From CAIYQJ01 sp963717255 (lineage in GTDB: Bacteria > Chloroflexota > Limnocylindria > Limnocylindrales > CSP1-4): a stretch of 64,000 nucleotides of DNA. A model generated the notes under the pieces. That model saw only the letters and a program-made list of their open reading frames with translations. It had not been told where the DNA came from and did not search any database. How positions within the stretch are numbered: the stretch's first letter is position 1; each line of letters opens with the position of its first letter. Below are positions 1 to 8,427 of the stretch, one piece after another. Location of the stretch: assembly GCA_963717255.1 (NCBI GenBank), contig CAVQVT010000011.1, positions 1 to 64,000 of the forward strand, given 5' to 3'. The translations under genes and the position numbers were made by a program.

Positions 1-306
1 GTCCGCTTCCTCAAGAACCCCTACTACGTGCCCGAGCTGAAGCAGATCTCGGGGCTCACCGACCCCGTCCGCTCCTACGTCCTGGGGCAGCCGCTCGCCG
101 CCCGCTTCCTCGAGGAGGTCGGCGACCTGCTCGACCTCGTGATCCCGGCGTACGTGGACGAGGGGAAGACCCGCCTGACCATCGCGATCGGGTGCACGGG
201 CGGCTACCACCGGTCGATCGTGCTGTCGGAGGAGATCGCGGCCCGGCTGCGGGCGCGCGACGCTCTCTCCGTCGCCGTCTTCCACCGGGAGCTGGAGCAG
301 GCATGA
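1..306 (+). CDS. rapZ: RapZ, C-terminal part (5' end outside window)
   Basis: About 101 C-terminal residues of the RapZ (YvcJ) nucleotide-binding protein/RNase adapter family; the N-terminal P-loop kinase-like half lies before the window. The glycine-rich motif GCTGGYHRS at about residues 64-72 of the visible part is a family signature of the C-terminal domain, which in Enterobacteria binds small RNAs and in Gram-positives acts in nucleotide-dependent signalling. The stop overlaps the yvcK start as ATGA. The neighbours yvcK and whiA form the classic rapZ-yvcK-whiA cluster, which strongly supports the call. Confidence 0.9.
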   Translation, partial: VRFLKNPYYVPELKQISGLTDPVRSYVLGQPLAARFLEEVGDLLDLVIPAYVDEGKTRLTIAIGCTGGYHRSIVLSEEIAARLRARDALSVAVFHRELEQA

Positions 307-1616
307 GCCTCCGGCCGTGGCTGCGCCCCGGGATCGGCGTCAAGCGGTGGATCCTCCTCGCGTTCGTCGGCCTGGTCCTCCTTGCGCTCGCCGGCGCGTT
401 CGCCCTGCGCGCCTTCTACCGCGACGTCGAGGTCGGCGGGCCGCTCCAGTCGATCATCTCCACGGTCACGCTCCAGTCCCTCCCGTACGCGGCCCGCGGG
501 GCCATCCTCGTCGTCGTCGGGGGCGCGATCTTCACCTTCGCCGCGTGGCGCCTCCTCGCCGTGCTCGTGGGCCCGTTCCTCGCGGAGGGCCGCCACCAGC
601 CGCTCGTCGAGGTCATCTACCAGAAGAGGTTCCTCGCCCGCGGCCCGCGCGTCGTGGCGATCGGCGGCGGGACGGGCCTCTCGACGCTCCTGCGGGGGCT
701 GAAGGAGCACACGTCGAACATCACCGCGATCGTGGCCGTCACGGACGACGGGGGCTCGTCCGGCCGGCTCCGCGAGAAGATGGGCCTGCCGGCCGTGGGC
801 GACATCCGCAACTGCCTCGTCGCGCTGGCGGACGCCGAACCGGTGATGGGCGACCTCCTCCAGTACCGTTTCACCGACGAGGACGGGTCGCTCGCCGGCC
901 ATCCCGTCGGGAACCTGCTGCTCGCGGCCATGTACGAGCTCGACGGCGGGGACTTCGCCGAGAGCGTCCGGCGGATGAACCGCGTCCTCGCCGTCCGCGG
1001 CCGCGTCGTGCCGGTCTCGACCACCCCGGCCGTGCTGCATGCGACGCTCTACGACGGCACCGAGGTGCACGGCGAGTCGTCGATCCAGAACACCCGGTGG
1101 ATCGAGCGCGTCTGGCTCTCGCCGGACGACATCGACCCCTCGCCCGATGCGCTCCGTGCCATCGCCGAAGCCGACATGATCGTCGTGGGCCCGGGAAGCC
1201 TCTTCACGAGCATCCTGCCCGGCCTGCTCATCCCGGAGATCCGCGACGCGATCCTCGCGTCACCCGCGCTGCGGGTCTACGTCTGCAACGTCGCGACGCA
1301 GCGCGGCGAGACGGAGGGCTTCGACCTCTCCGACCACGTCGAGACGCTCGAACGGCACACCGCGCCCGGGATCGCGGACATCGTCCTGGCGAACAGCAGG
1401 GCGACTCCGTCCGGCCCGATCTCACCCGGGGTCGAGTCGGTCCGGCTCCGGTGGCCCCCGGCGACGCAGCCCGAGCCCCGCCTCGTGCTGGAGGACGTCC
1501 TGGACCCCGAGAACCGTCACCACCACGACTCGGCGCGGCTCGCGGCCGCACTCATGAAGACCCTCGATGGCGCGGGGACAGGCCGCCGCCGCGTCTCGGT
1601 CGCCCGGACGGCGTGA
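303..1616 (+). CDS. yvcK: YvcK/CofD-like gluconeogenesis factor with two N-terminal membrane helices
   Basis: 437 residues. Two hydrophobic segments lie near residues 14-34 and 57-85, then a soluble YvcK/CofD-like domain with the nucleotide-binding motifs IGGGTGLS and TDDGGSSGRLR near residues 120-160. The family binds UDP-sugars and controls carbon flux and cell envelope growth in Gram-positives; here it appears membrane-anchored. The start was placed at the ATG overlapping the rapZ stop because the longer open frame upstream only reads through rapZ. The stop overlaps the GTG of whiA. The membrane anchor is seen in some lineages and absent in Bacillus. Confidence 0.93.
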   Translation: MSLRPWLRPGIGVKRWILLAFVGLVLLALAGAFALRAFYRDVEVGGPLQSIISTVTLQSLPYAARGAILVVVGGAIFTFAAWRLLAVLVGPFLAEGRHQPLVEVIYQKRFLARGPRVVAIGGGTGLSTLLRGLKEHTSNITAIVAVTDDGGSSGRLREKMGLPAVGDIRNCLVALADAEPVMGDLLQYRFTDEDGSLAGHPVGNLLLAAMYELDGGDFAESVRRMNRVLAVRGRVVPVSTTPAVLHATLYDGTEVHGESSIQNTRWIERVWLSPDDIDPSPDALRAIAEADMIVVGPGSLFTSILPGLLIPEIRDAILASPALRVYVCNVATQRGETEGFDLSDHVETLERHTAPGIADIVLANSRATPSGPISPGVESVRLRWPPATQPEPRLVLEDVLDPENRHHHDSARLAAALMKTLDGAGTGRRRVSVARTA

Positions 1617-2623
1617 CGACGCACGAGCGCGACCTCGTCGCGGCCCTCCGTGCGGAGCTGTCGAGCATCGATCCCGCGCGGGCGTGCGACCGGCACGCCG
1701 AGATCGCCGGGCTCGGCGCCGCCCTCACGACGCGTGAGCCGGCCGTCGCCCGCCTGGCAGTGCGCCTGGAGCGCGAGATCGCGAAGGACGCCGGCCTCGG
1801 TCTCGATCGCGAACGTCGCGTGCGGCCGCCGGCGGCGGGCCGCCGCGCCTACCGGGTCGTCGGCGAGACCGGGCCGGTGCCCGACATCGCATGGGAGTCG
1901 GCGCCCGACCATTGTCGGTCCGCGTACCTCCGCGGCCTCTTCCTCGCCCGGGGCTCGCTGAGCCTCGCCGCGTCGCGCGCACACCTCGAGTTCGTCGTGG
2001 ACGCCGACAGGGCCGACGAACTGGCGGAGCGCCTCGCATCCATCGGGCTCCCGGCCGCCGCGCGCGTCCGGCGCGGGCGTGGCGTGCTCACCTGGAAGAG
2101 CATCGACACGATCGTCACGTTCCTCCGGATCGTCGGCGCCGGGGGGTCGCTGCTCGAGCTGGAGGCGCGGCAGGTCGCACGCGCGCTCCGAGGCGAGCTG
2201 AACCGGGTGATCAACGCGGAGTCGGCGAACCTCCAGCGCGCCGTCGCCGCGTCCGCCCGGCAGGTCGACGCGATCGAGCGGCTCGACCGCGAAGGCCGCC
2301 TCGACGACCTCCCCCCGGGGACGCGCCGTGTCGCCGACGCCCGGCGGGCCGAGCCTGAGGCGACCCTCTCGGAGCTCGCCGCCGAGCTCGGGCTCCACCG
2401 ATCGGCAGTGCAGCGCGCGCTCGAACGGATCGAGGTGGCGGCGCTGCACGAGGACGAGGGCGAACCCGGCCGAGGGGAGGGGCGAAGCCGTCGGGCGCGC
2501 GGACACCGCGCCGTCTCACGCGGACCCGGGCGGGATCGAGGAGCGGCGGACGGCAGGCGGGCGGAACGGACCGGCGCGATTGGTCCGTACCACCCGGTCG
2601 CGGACCCGCCCGCGATGGCATGA
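1613..2623 (+). CDS. whiA: WhiA DNA-binding protein
   Basis: 336 residues. The middle holds the degenerate LAGLIDADG homing-endonuclease-like fold (YLRGLFLARGSLSL, about residues 105-118) and the end a helix-turn-helix (LSELAAELGLHRSAVQRAL, about residues 255-275), followed by a roughly 60-residue Arg/Gly-rich tail of unclear role. WhiA is a conserved regulator of growth and division in Gram-positives. It starts at a GTG that overlaps the yvcK stop (GTGA); the open frame extends much further upstream only as a shadow of yvcK. The tail region also carries the candidate tpiA promoter. Confidence 0.9.
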   Translation: MTTHERDLVAALRAELSSIDPARACDRHAEIAGLGAALTTREPAVARLAVRLEREIAKDAGLGLDRERRVRPPAAGRRAYRVVGETGPVPDIAWESAPDHCRSAYLRGLFLARGSLSLAASRAHLEFVVDADRADELAERLASIGLPAAARVRRGRGVLTWKSIDTIVTFLRIVGAGGSLLELEARQVARALRGELNRVINAESANLQRAVAASARQVDAIERLDREGRLDDLPPGTRRVADARRAEPEATLSELAAELGLHRSAVQRALERIEVAALHEDEGEPGRGEGRSRRARGHRAVSRGPGRDRGAADGRRAERTGAIGPYHPVADPPAMA

Positions 2624-2630
2624 TGTGCAC

Positions 2631-3446
2631 ATGAGACCCGTCGTCATCGCCGCCAACTGGAAGATGCACACCACTCCCGCCGACGCGGGCGAGCTCGCCG
2701 CCTCGATCGCGGCCGCCACGCGCCAGCCCGGGGTCGTCCGCGTCATCTGTCCGCCGTTCCTCTCGCTCGAGGCGGTCCGCCGCGCGGTCGTCGACGAGGG
2801 GATCGAGATCGGGGCGCAGAACGTCCACCACGAGGCCACCGGCGCCTACACCGGCGAGGTGTCCGCGCCGATGCTCGCCGGCCTCGCCACATGGGTGATC
2901 CTCGGCCACTCCGAGCGCAGGCGGGACGCGGGCGAGACGGACGCCCTCATCAACCGCAAGCTCCTCCGGGCGCTCGCGAGCGGGCTCCGGCCGATCGTCT
3001 GCGTCGGCGAGCAGCTCGAGGACCGAGACGCGGGTCGCGCCGAGGCGGTCGTGGCCGAGCAGGTGCGCGGCTGCCTCGCCGGCGTCGACGCGGCGACGCT
3101 GCTCGCCGGTGGATTGGTCATCGCGTACGAGCCGGTCTGGGCCATCGGGACAGGGCGCACGGCCAGCGGGTCGGACGCGGCCGCCATGTCCGGCGCGATC
3201 CGCGCGGTGCTCGCCGAGGTCGGGTCGCCGGTGCTGGCCGAGGCCGTGCCCGTCCTCTACGGCGGCAGCGTCACCTCCGCGAACGTCGGCGAGTTCCTCG
3301 TCGAGCCCTCGATCGACGGCGCGCTGGTCGGCGGCGCCTCGCTCAAGCCGGACGAGATGGCCGGGATCGTGGCCCGTGCAGCCGTCACCGCGACCGCCCG
3401 CGCCGTCGTGGACGCTGCGTCCCGCTCCGCGGGCAGCGGAGCGTGA
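2631..3446 (+). CDS. tpiA: Triosephosphate isomerase
   Basis: 271 residues, slightly above the usual 250. Interconverts dihydroxyacetone phosphate and glyceraldehyde 3-phosphate in the cytoplasm. Seen: the N-terminal ANWKMH with catalytic Lys, GHSERR with catalytic His near residue 90, AYEPVWAIGTG with catalytic Glu near residue 165, and the phosphate-binding YGGSV near residue 207. A -10-like CATGAT (2619-2624) lies only 6 nt before the ATG, so the gene may be leaderless. Its stop overlaps the gpmI GTG, which makes a glycolytic pair. Confidence 0.96.
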   Translation: MRPVVIAANWKMHTTPADAGELAASIAAATRQPGVVRVICPPFLSLEAVRRAVVDEGIEIGAQNVHHEATGAYTGEVSAPMLAGLATWVILGHSERRRDAGETDALINRKLLRALASGLRPIVCVGEQLEDRDAGRAEAVVAEQVRGCLAGVDAATLLAGGLVIAYEPVWAIGTGRTASGSDAAAMSGAIRAVLAEVGSPVLAEAVPVLYGGSVTSANVGEFLVEPSIDGALVGGASLKPDEMAGIVARAAVTATARAVVDAASRSAGSGA

Positions 3447-5071
3447 CCGCAGCCGGAGAAGTGCCCTCCGCGGGGGTCCTCTCGAGTGGCGGCGCCGGGG
3501 TCGGCCGGCCGCGCCCCATCATCATCATCGTCGTCGACGGGTTCGGCATCGGCCGGGATCCGGTCGTCGACGCGATCGCCGCCGCGCGGATGCCGGCGTG
3601 GCACGCCCTGCTCGCGCGCTGGCCGCACGCGCGGCTCGACGCGTCCGAGGGCGCGGTCGGGCTGCCGCCGGGCCAGATGGGCAACTCCGAGGTGGGCCAC
3701 CTGAACATCGGGGCGGGGAGGCCCGTGCTGCAGGACCTGCCGCGGATCGACGCCGCGATCGCGTCGGGCGAGTTCTTCACGCGCCCCGCGCTCCTCGCGG
3801 CCTGCGACCGGGCGGCGGCGATCCGACGACCCCTGCACCTGGTCAGCCTCGTCGGGCCGGGAGGCGTGCACGCCCACGACACGCATCTCGTCGCGGCCGC
3901 GCGACTCGCCGCCGGTCGCGGCGTCCCGGAGCTCCGCGTCCACGCGATCCTGGACGGTCGCGACACCCCGCCTCGCTCGGCGATCGGGTTCGTGCCGGAC
4001 CTCGAGGCCCGTCTGGCGGCCGCGCATCCGGACGCACGGATCGCCACGGTCGCCGGCCGCTACTACCCGATGGACCGCGACAAGCGCTGGGAGCGCACCG
4101 CGGCCGGCTATCGCGCGATCGTCCACGGTGTCGCGCCGTTCACGGCACCGACCGCCGTCGCGGCCGTCGAGGCGGGCTATGCGCGAGGGGAGAACGACGA
4201 GTTCATCCGGCCTACGCTCGTCGCGGGCGTGGACGGTGTCGTTCGCGACGGTGACGCGATCGTCCACTGCAACTTCCGCGCCGACCGCGCGCGCCAGCTC
4301 ACGCACGCGCTCGCAGACGTGACGTTCGACGGGTTCGACCGGTCCGAGGGCGGACCCGTGCCGCGCGACGTGCTCGTGGCGACGATGACCGAGTACGAGT
4401 CCGACCTGCCCGTGCTCGTGGTCTTCCCGCCGGAGACGGCGACGTCGCTGGCGGAGGTGGCCTCGGCGGCGGGCTGGCGCCAGCTGCACGTCGCCGAGAC
4501 CGAGAAGTACGCGCACGTGACGTACTTCTTCAACGGCGGGGTGGAGACGGCCTGGCCGGGCGAGGATCGGGTGCTCGTCCCGAGCCCCAGGATCGCGACG
4601 TACGACCTCCAGCCGGAGATGAGCGCGGCCGGGGTGACGGATGTCCTCGTGGAGGCGATCGTGGCGGGCCGCTACGACCTGATCGTCGCCAACTACGCGA
4701 ACCCGGACATGGTGGGGCACACCGGCGTCTGGGACGCCACCGTCCGGGCGTGCGAGACCGTGGACCTGTGCCTCGCCCGTGTGATCGCCGCGGCGGAGGC
4801 CGTCGAGGCGGCGGACCCGGCAGGACCGGGTGCACTCCTCGTGGTCACCGCGGACCACGGGAACGCGGACGAGATGCGTGACGCGGACGGACGCACGGTC
4901 ACGGCGCACTCGCTCAACCGGGTGCCGGTCGTGCTCGCCGGCCGCGCCGTCGCGGGCCGTGCGCTCCGGGACGGCGTGCTGTCCGACGTCGCACCCACGA
5001 TCTGCGACGTCGGCGGCCTGCCCCGGTGGGAGGGGATGACCGGACGCTCGCTGCTCCTGCCCGAGGCCTGA
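3443..5071 (+). CDS. gpmI: Phosphoglycerate mutase, 2,3-bisphosphoglycerate-independent
   Basis: 542 residues (family about 510; extra residues at the N terminus). Interconverts 3- and 2-phosphoglycerate using two Mn ions. Seen: VVDGFGIG (metal Asp) near residue 30, the GNSEVGH catalytic Ser near residue 78, ILDGRDTPP, GRYYPMDRDKRWER, HCNFRADRARQ, EKYAHVTYFFNGG and TADHGNADEM near residue 470, all in family order. It begins at a GTG overlapping the tpiA stop, so the two are probably translationally coupled. Confidence 0.95.
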   Translation: MTAAGEVPSAGVLSSGGAGVGRPRPIIIIVVDGFGIGRDPVVDAIAAARMPAWHALLARWPHARLDASEGAVGLPPGQMGNSEVGHLNIGAGRPVLQDLPRIDAAIASGEFFTRPALLAACDRAAAIRRPLHLVSLVGPGGVHAHDTHLVAAARLAAGRGVPELRVHAILDGRDTPPRSAIGFVPDLEARLAAAHPDARIATVAGRYYPMDRDKRWERTAAGYRAIVHGVAPFTAPTAVAAVEAGYARGENDEFIRPTLVAGVDGVVRDGDAIVHCNFRADRARQLTHALADVTFDGFDRSEGGPVPRDVLVATMTEYESDLPVLVVFPPETATSLAEVASAAGWRQLHVAETEKYAHVTYFFNGGVETAWPGEDRVLVPSPRIATYDLQPEMSAAGVTDVLVEAIVAGRYDLIVANYANPDMVGHTGVWDATVRACETVDLCLARVIAAAEAVEAADPAGPGALLVVTADHGNADEMRDADGRTVTAHSLNRVPVVLAGRAVAGRALRDGVLSDVAPTICDVGGLPRWEGMTGRSLLLPEA

Positions 5072-5076
5072 TCGAG

Positions 5077-5101
5077 GGCGGCCGGGAGTCCGTCGGCCGC
5101 C
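5077..5101 (+). terminator. Weak hairpin after gpmI
   Basis: An 8-bp inverted repeat GGCGGCCG / CGGCCGCC with a 9-nt loop lies just after the gpmI stop. No T-run follows, so it may be only a stabilising hairpin; placement before the secG promoter fits an operon boundary. Confidence 0.3.
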
Positions 5102-5144
5102 GACCGCCGGCCCGTCCGCCGGTGCGGGCCTGCCAGCCGACCTG

Positions 5145-5153
5145 TGCTACCAT
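5145..5153 (+). promoter_or_regulatory. Candidate extended -10 for secG
   Basis: TGC TACCAT lies 34 nt before the secG GTG. It matches the TGC-TAnnnT pattern seen before several other genes here. No clear -35 is visible. Confidence 0.45.
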
Positions 5154-5187
5154 CCGGCCGTCCTTGATCCAGGAGGTCCAGCACCAC

Positions 5188-5412
5188 GTGAACGCAATCC
5201 TGGCGGTCGGCCAGATCGTCGTGAGCATCGCTCTCATGGCCGCCATCCTCATGCAGGCGCGCGGCGTCGGGCTGTCGGCCGCCTTCGGCGGCGATTCCTC
5301 CGTCTACCGGAGCCGGCGCGGTGTCGAGAAGCGCCTGTGGCAGTTCACGGTCGTGCTCGGCGTGCTCTTCGTCATCTTCTCGCTCGCGAGCTACGTCTTC
5401 GTCACCCAGTAA
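5188..5412 (+). CDS. secG: SecG subunit of the Sec translocon
   Basis: 74 residues with two membrane helices (about 5-22 and 50-70) separated by the conserved loop GVGLSAAFGGD, the SecG hallmark. It assists SecYE/SecA in exporting unfolded proteins. An AGGAGG Shine-Dalgarno at 5171-5176 sets the GTG start at 5188; earlier in-frame starts lie upstream of the promoter. SecG after gpmI/tpiA is a common bacterial arrangement. Confidence 0.95.
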   Translation: MNAILAVGQIVVSIALMAAILMQARGVGLSAAFGGDSSVYRSRRGVEKRLWQFTVVLGVLFVIFSLASYVFVTQ

Positions 5413-5497
5413 CGCGCCCGCCTCGCCGCAGGTGGGGCTCCCCTGACCGGCGCGGACCCCATCGGGGGTGGCTCCCGGTCGAAGCAGTGGTCATCGC

Positions 5498-7345
5498 ATG
5501 CCCCATCGCGACCGCGCGATCATCCTCGCGTTCGTCGTCGTCCTGGCGGTCCTCGCCGGCGGCATCCTCCTGCCGGATGCCCGGCCGGCGGCCGTCCAGG
5601 TCGCCACACCGACTCCCACCGCCAGCCCGGACGCCCCCGTCGTCGCGTATCGCGACGGCATCGTGGGTCGGCCCTCGTCGCTGACGCCGCTCACCCAGCG
5701 CACCCGCGCCGACCGCGACATCGTCGCGCTCGTCTTCCGCGGGCTCGTGGGCCTCGGGCCCGGCCAGAAGCTCGTGCCCGACCTCGCGGAATCCTGGAAG
5801 ATCGCCGACGCCGGCCGGACGTACACGTTCACGATCCGGCCCGACGCGCAGTGGGACGACGGGACGCCGGTGACCGCCGAGGACGTGGTGTTCACTGTCT
5901 CGATGCTCAAGGACGGCGACTATGCGGGCCCAGCGGGCGCGTCCTGGTCCGACGTCACGGCGAAGGCCCTCGACCCCAAGACCGTGGAGTTCACGCTCGG
6001 CAAGCCCATCGGCGGCTTCATCGAGCTGGCCCGCCAGCCGCTCCTGCCGAAGCACCTCCTCGCGGACGTCCCGGTGACCGAGCTCGCGGATTCCGACTTC
6101 GCGCGGTCGCCCGTCGGGAACGGCCCGTACCGGATCGTCGAGCGCGACCTGGACCGCGCCATCCTGGAGCCGTCCGACGGCTATGCGGGACCGGTCGACC
6201 CGGGCGCGACTCCCGATCCGACCCCCGGCGCTGGCGGCTCGCCTGAGCCCGCCACGAGCGCCACTCCCGGTGGATCCGCGGAGCCGGCCGGGTCGATCGG
6301 GCCCGAGGGTTCTGCCGCGCCGGAGGCCTCCGCGTCGCCGTCGTCCACTGCGGCCGCGACGGACGAGGAGCCCGTCGACCTCGCCGCCTCGGGGCTCGCG
6401 CGGATCGAGCTGCGGTTCTACGACAACGAGGAGGCCGTCGCCGCTGCATATCGCGCCGGCGAGGTGGACGCGGCCTCCGGGCTCGATCCCGGGACCGCGG
6501 CGGGCCTCATGGACGTGTCCGGAACGCGACTCCTGCGCTACCCGTCGTCCATCTTCACGAGCCTGACGTTCAACCTCCGTGCGGACCATCCGCGCTTCCG
6601 CGACCTGCGGTTCCGCCGCGCGGTCACCATGGCGATCGATCGCGAGAAGATCGTGGAGGGCATCTACCTCGGCAACGCCGCCCTCGCGGAGACCCCGATC
6701 CCGCCCTCGTCGTGGGCGTTCTCGTCCGCGTCGAGCCGGCTGATGCCGTTCGACGTGAAGCGCGCGACCGCGGAGCTGAAGAAGTCGGGCTGGAAGAAGA
6801 CAGCGAAGGGCTGGGTCGCGCCCAAACAGACCAAGCCCTTCACGCTGAAGCTCCTTGCGCTCGACCCGTCGGCGAACCCCGTCTCCAACGCGGTCGCGAA
6901 GTCGATCGCGAAGGACCTGACCACCTTCGGCATCAAGACGACGGTGACGGCGCTCCCGGCGTCCACCCTGATCCAGCGCGTCCAGGAGCACGACTTCGAC
7001 GCGGTCGTCCTCGACGCGAACATCGGCCTGGACCCGGACCTGTACCCGCTGCTCGCCTCGACCCAGGCGGGCCCCGGAGGCGGGAACGTCTCCGGGATCC
7101 AGAGCGCCGACCTCGACACGCTCCTCGAGGACGCGCGCAAGCCGGGCACGACGGTCGCCCGGAAGGCCCGGTACGCGAAGCTCCAGGACTACCTCTCCAC
7201 CCAGCAGGTGATGCCGCCGCTCCTGTTCCACGACCACGTCGTGGCCTACCGATCCACCGTGGACGGACCGCAGCCGCGGGAGCTGGGCGACCTCAGTGAC
7301 CGATTCTGGGATGTGCTAACATGGCGCCTCGCCGCGAGCCCGTGA
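5498..7345 (+). CDS. ABC transporter substrate-binding protein, oligopeptide type (SBP_bac_5)
   Basis: 615 residues. An N-terminal hydrophobic helix (about 7-27) acts as signal or anchor; there is no lipobox Cys. A family 5 binding-protein fold follows: an ALVFRGLV-like segment, LAESWKI, the signature TFTIRPDAQWDDGTPVTAEDVVF, and RAVTMAID near residue 375. Between about residues 230 and 290 there is a Pro/Ser/Ala/Gly-rich insert that interrupts the fold. No permease or ATPase genes lie nearby, so it is an orphan binding protein and its substrate cannot be read. The ATG at 5498 was chosen over the GTG at 5468 because it leads directly into the signal helix. Confidence 0.85.
   Translation: MPHRDRAIILAFVVVLAVLAGGILLPDARPAAVQVATPTPTASPDAPVVAYRDGIVGRPSSLTPLTQRTRADRDIVALVFRGLVGLGPGQKLVPDLAESWKIADAGRTYTFTIRPDAQWDDGTPVTAEDVVFTVSMLKDGDYAGPAGASWSDVTAKALDPKTVEFTLGKPIGGFIELARQPLLPKHLLADVPVTELADSDFARSPVGNGPYRIVERDLDRAILEPSDGYAGPVDPGATPDPTPGAGGSPEPATSATPGGSAEPAGSIGPEGSAAPEASASPSSTAAATDEEPVDLAASGLARIELRFYDNEEAVAAAYRAGEVDAASGLDPGTAAGLMDVSGTRLLRYPSSIFTSLTFNLRADHPRFRDLRFRRAVTMAIDREKIVEGIYLGNAALAETPIPPSSWAFSSASSRLMPFDVKRATAELKKSGWKKTAKGWVAPKQTKPFTLKLLALDPSANPVSNAVAKSIAKDLTTFGIKTTVTALPASTLIQRVQEHDFDAVVLDANIGLDPDLYPLLASTQAGPGGGNVSGIQSADLDTLLEDARKPGTTVARKARYAKLQDYLSTQQVMPPLLFHDHVVAYRSTVDGPQPRELGDLSDRFWDVLTWRLAASP
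7314..7322 (+). promoter_or_regulatory. Candidate promoter for the tRNA-Leu pair
   Basis: TGC TAACAT sits inside the 3' end of the binding-protein gene, 51 nt before the first tRNA. AGTGAC at 7295-7300 is a possible weak -35 with a 16-nt spacer to the hexamer. Confidence 0.4.
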
Positions 7346-7373
7346 GCGTTCTCGGGGTGGGCGGTGGGTCCTC

Positions 7374-7460
7374 GCCGAGGTGGCGGAACTGGTAGACGCG
7401 CCAGCCTCAGGAGCTGGTGCCCGCAAGGGCGTATGGGTTCGAGTCCCTTCCTCGGTACCA
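7374..7460 (+). tRNA. tRNA-Leu (anticodon CAG)
   Basis: Full class II cloverleaf of 87 nt with encoded CCA. Acceptor GCCGAGG pairs with CCTCGGT, the anticodon loop is CTCAGGA, and a long variable arm as in Leu tRNAs precedes the GGTTCGAGTCC T arm. Reads CUG codons. Confidence 0.95.
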
Positions 7461-7497
7461 GGCAGCGTCGGCCGGTGGGACCGCAAGTGCATACGGC

Positions 7498-7582
7498 GCC
7501 CAGGTGGCGGAATTGGTATACGCGTACGTTTGAGGGGCGTATGACGCAAGTCATCCGGGTTCAAGTCCCGGCCTGGGCACCA
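7498..7582 (+). tRNA. tRNA-Leu (anticodon GAG)
   Basis: 85 nt with encoded CCA. Acceptor GCCCAGG/CCTGGGC, anticodon stem TACGT/GCGTA with loop TTGAGGG, variable arm TGAC-GCAA-GTCA. Reads CUC/CUU. It follows the CAG-Leu gene by 37 nt and is probably co-transcribed. Confidence 0.95.
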
Positions 7583-7601
7583 CCCTCCGCCTGACTCATC
7601 G

Positions 7602-7630
7602 GACGCGCCCGCGGGCGCGTCTTTCCTTCT
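7602..7630 (+). terminator. Rho-independent terminator after the tRNA-Leu pair
   Basis: A fully palindromic 20-nt GC hairpin (GACGCGCCCG/CGGGCGCGTC) at 7602-7621 is followed by CTTTCCTTCT, the only T-rich stretch nearby. It separates the Leu pair from tRNA-Val. Confidence 0.7.
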
Positions 7631-7656
7631 CGGCCGGCCCCCGGCCGCGGCTCCCC

Positions 7657-7733
7657 GGGCGGTTAGCTCAGCTGGTGAGAGCGCCTCGCTTACACCGAGG
7701 ATGTCAGGGGTTCGAGTCCCTTACCGCCCACCA
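7657..7733 (+). tRNA. tRNA-Val (anticodon UAC)
   Basis: 77 nt with encoded CCA. Acceptor GGGCGGT/ACCGCCC, anticodon stem CCTCG/CGAGG with loop CTTACAC, T arm GGGTTCGAGTCCC. It lies just downstream of the terminator hairpin; no separate -10 is visible between them, so it may rely on read-through. Confidence 0.95.
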
Positions 7734-7767
7734 CCCTCCGCGCGTCCGGCGCCCTGTACGGGCGCGC

Positions 7768-7773
7768 TAGACT
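7768..7773 (+). promoter_or_regulatory. Candidate -10 for lemA-htpX
   Basis: TAGACT, 41 nt before the lemA ATG. It fits the TAnACT pattern common in this window. No -35 recognised. Confidence 0.4.
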
Positions 7774-7814
7774 CATCGGGGGATGCATTCGGCTGTCCCG
7801 CATCGGAGGCGCAC

Positions 7815-8378
7815 ATGGAGCTGTTCCTCGTCATCCTCGTCGTCGTCGCGATCATCGTCGTGGGCGGCGCGATCCTCTTCTACAACGGCCTGGTCCGGAA
7901 GCGGAACACGGTCGACGAGGCGCTGGCGCAGATCGAGGTCCAGCTCAAGCGACGCCACGACCTCGTGCCGAACCTGGTCGCGGCCGTCCGCGACTACATG
8001 TCGTTCGAGCAGGACGTCCTCACGAAGGTCACCGAGGCGCGCGCGAACGCCGTCTCCGCCGGCGCCAGGGGCGTCGCGGAGCAGTCCGTCGCGGAGAACC
8101 AGCTGACCGGCGCGCTTCGCTCGCTCTTCGCCGTCGCGGAGAACTACCCGACCCTGAAGGCCAACGAGAACGTGCTCGCGCTCCAGGAGCAGCTGACCAC
8201 CACGGAGAACCAGATCAGCTTCGCCCGGCAGTACTACAACTCGTCCGTCCTCGAGTTCAACACCTCGATCCAGACGTTCCCCGGCAACATCGTGGCCGGC
8301 AGCTTCGGCTTCATCAAGCGCGACTTCTTCGAGGCCGAGCCGGAGGCCGACCAGGTGCCGACGGTCGCCCTGCGGTAG
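7815..8378 (+). CDS. lemA: LemA family membrane protein
   Basis: 187 residues: one N-terminal membrane helix (about 3-24), then the helical LemA domain with the typical pattern NTVDEALAQIEVQLKRRHDLVPNL cut across residues 30-55 and FARQYYNSSVLEFNT near residue 140. Function is not settled; the family is an envelope-associated helical bundle. A GGAGG Shine-Dalgarno at 7805-7809 supports the ATG at 7815. It pairs with htpX 49 nt downstream, a widespread pairing that suggests a joint role in membrane protein quality control. Confidence 0.93.
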   Translation: MELFLVILVVVAIIVVGGAILFYNGLVRKRNTVDEALAQIEVQLKRRHDLVPNLVAAVRDYMSFEQDVLTKVTEARANAVSAGARGVAEQSVAENQLTGALRSLFAVAENYPTLKANENVLALQEQLTTTENQISFARQYYNSSVLEFNTSIQTFPGNIVAGSFGFIKRDFFEAEPEADQVPTVALR

Positions 8379-8427
8379 CGAGGCAGGCCCCCGGACTCGC
8401 GTCGCCGACCGGTCGCCGGAGGACCCG

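Noticed and set aside
317..1612. N-terminal extension of the whiA frame
   Set aside because: Overlaps conserved yvcK in another frame; the GTGA junction at 1613 is the natural start.
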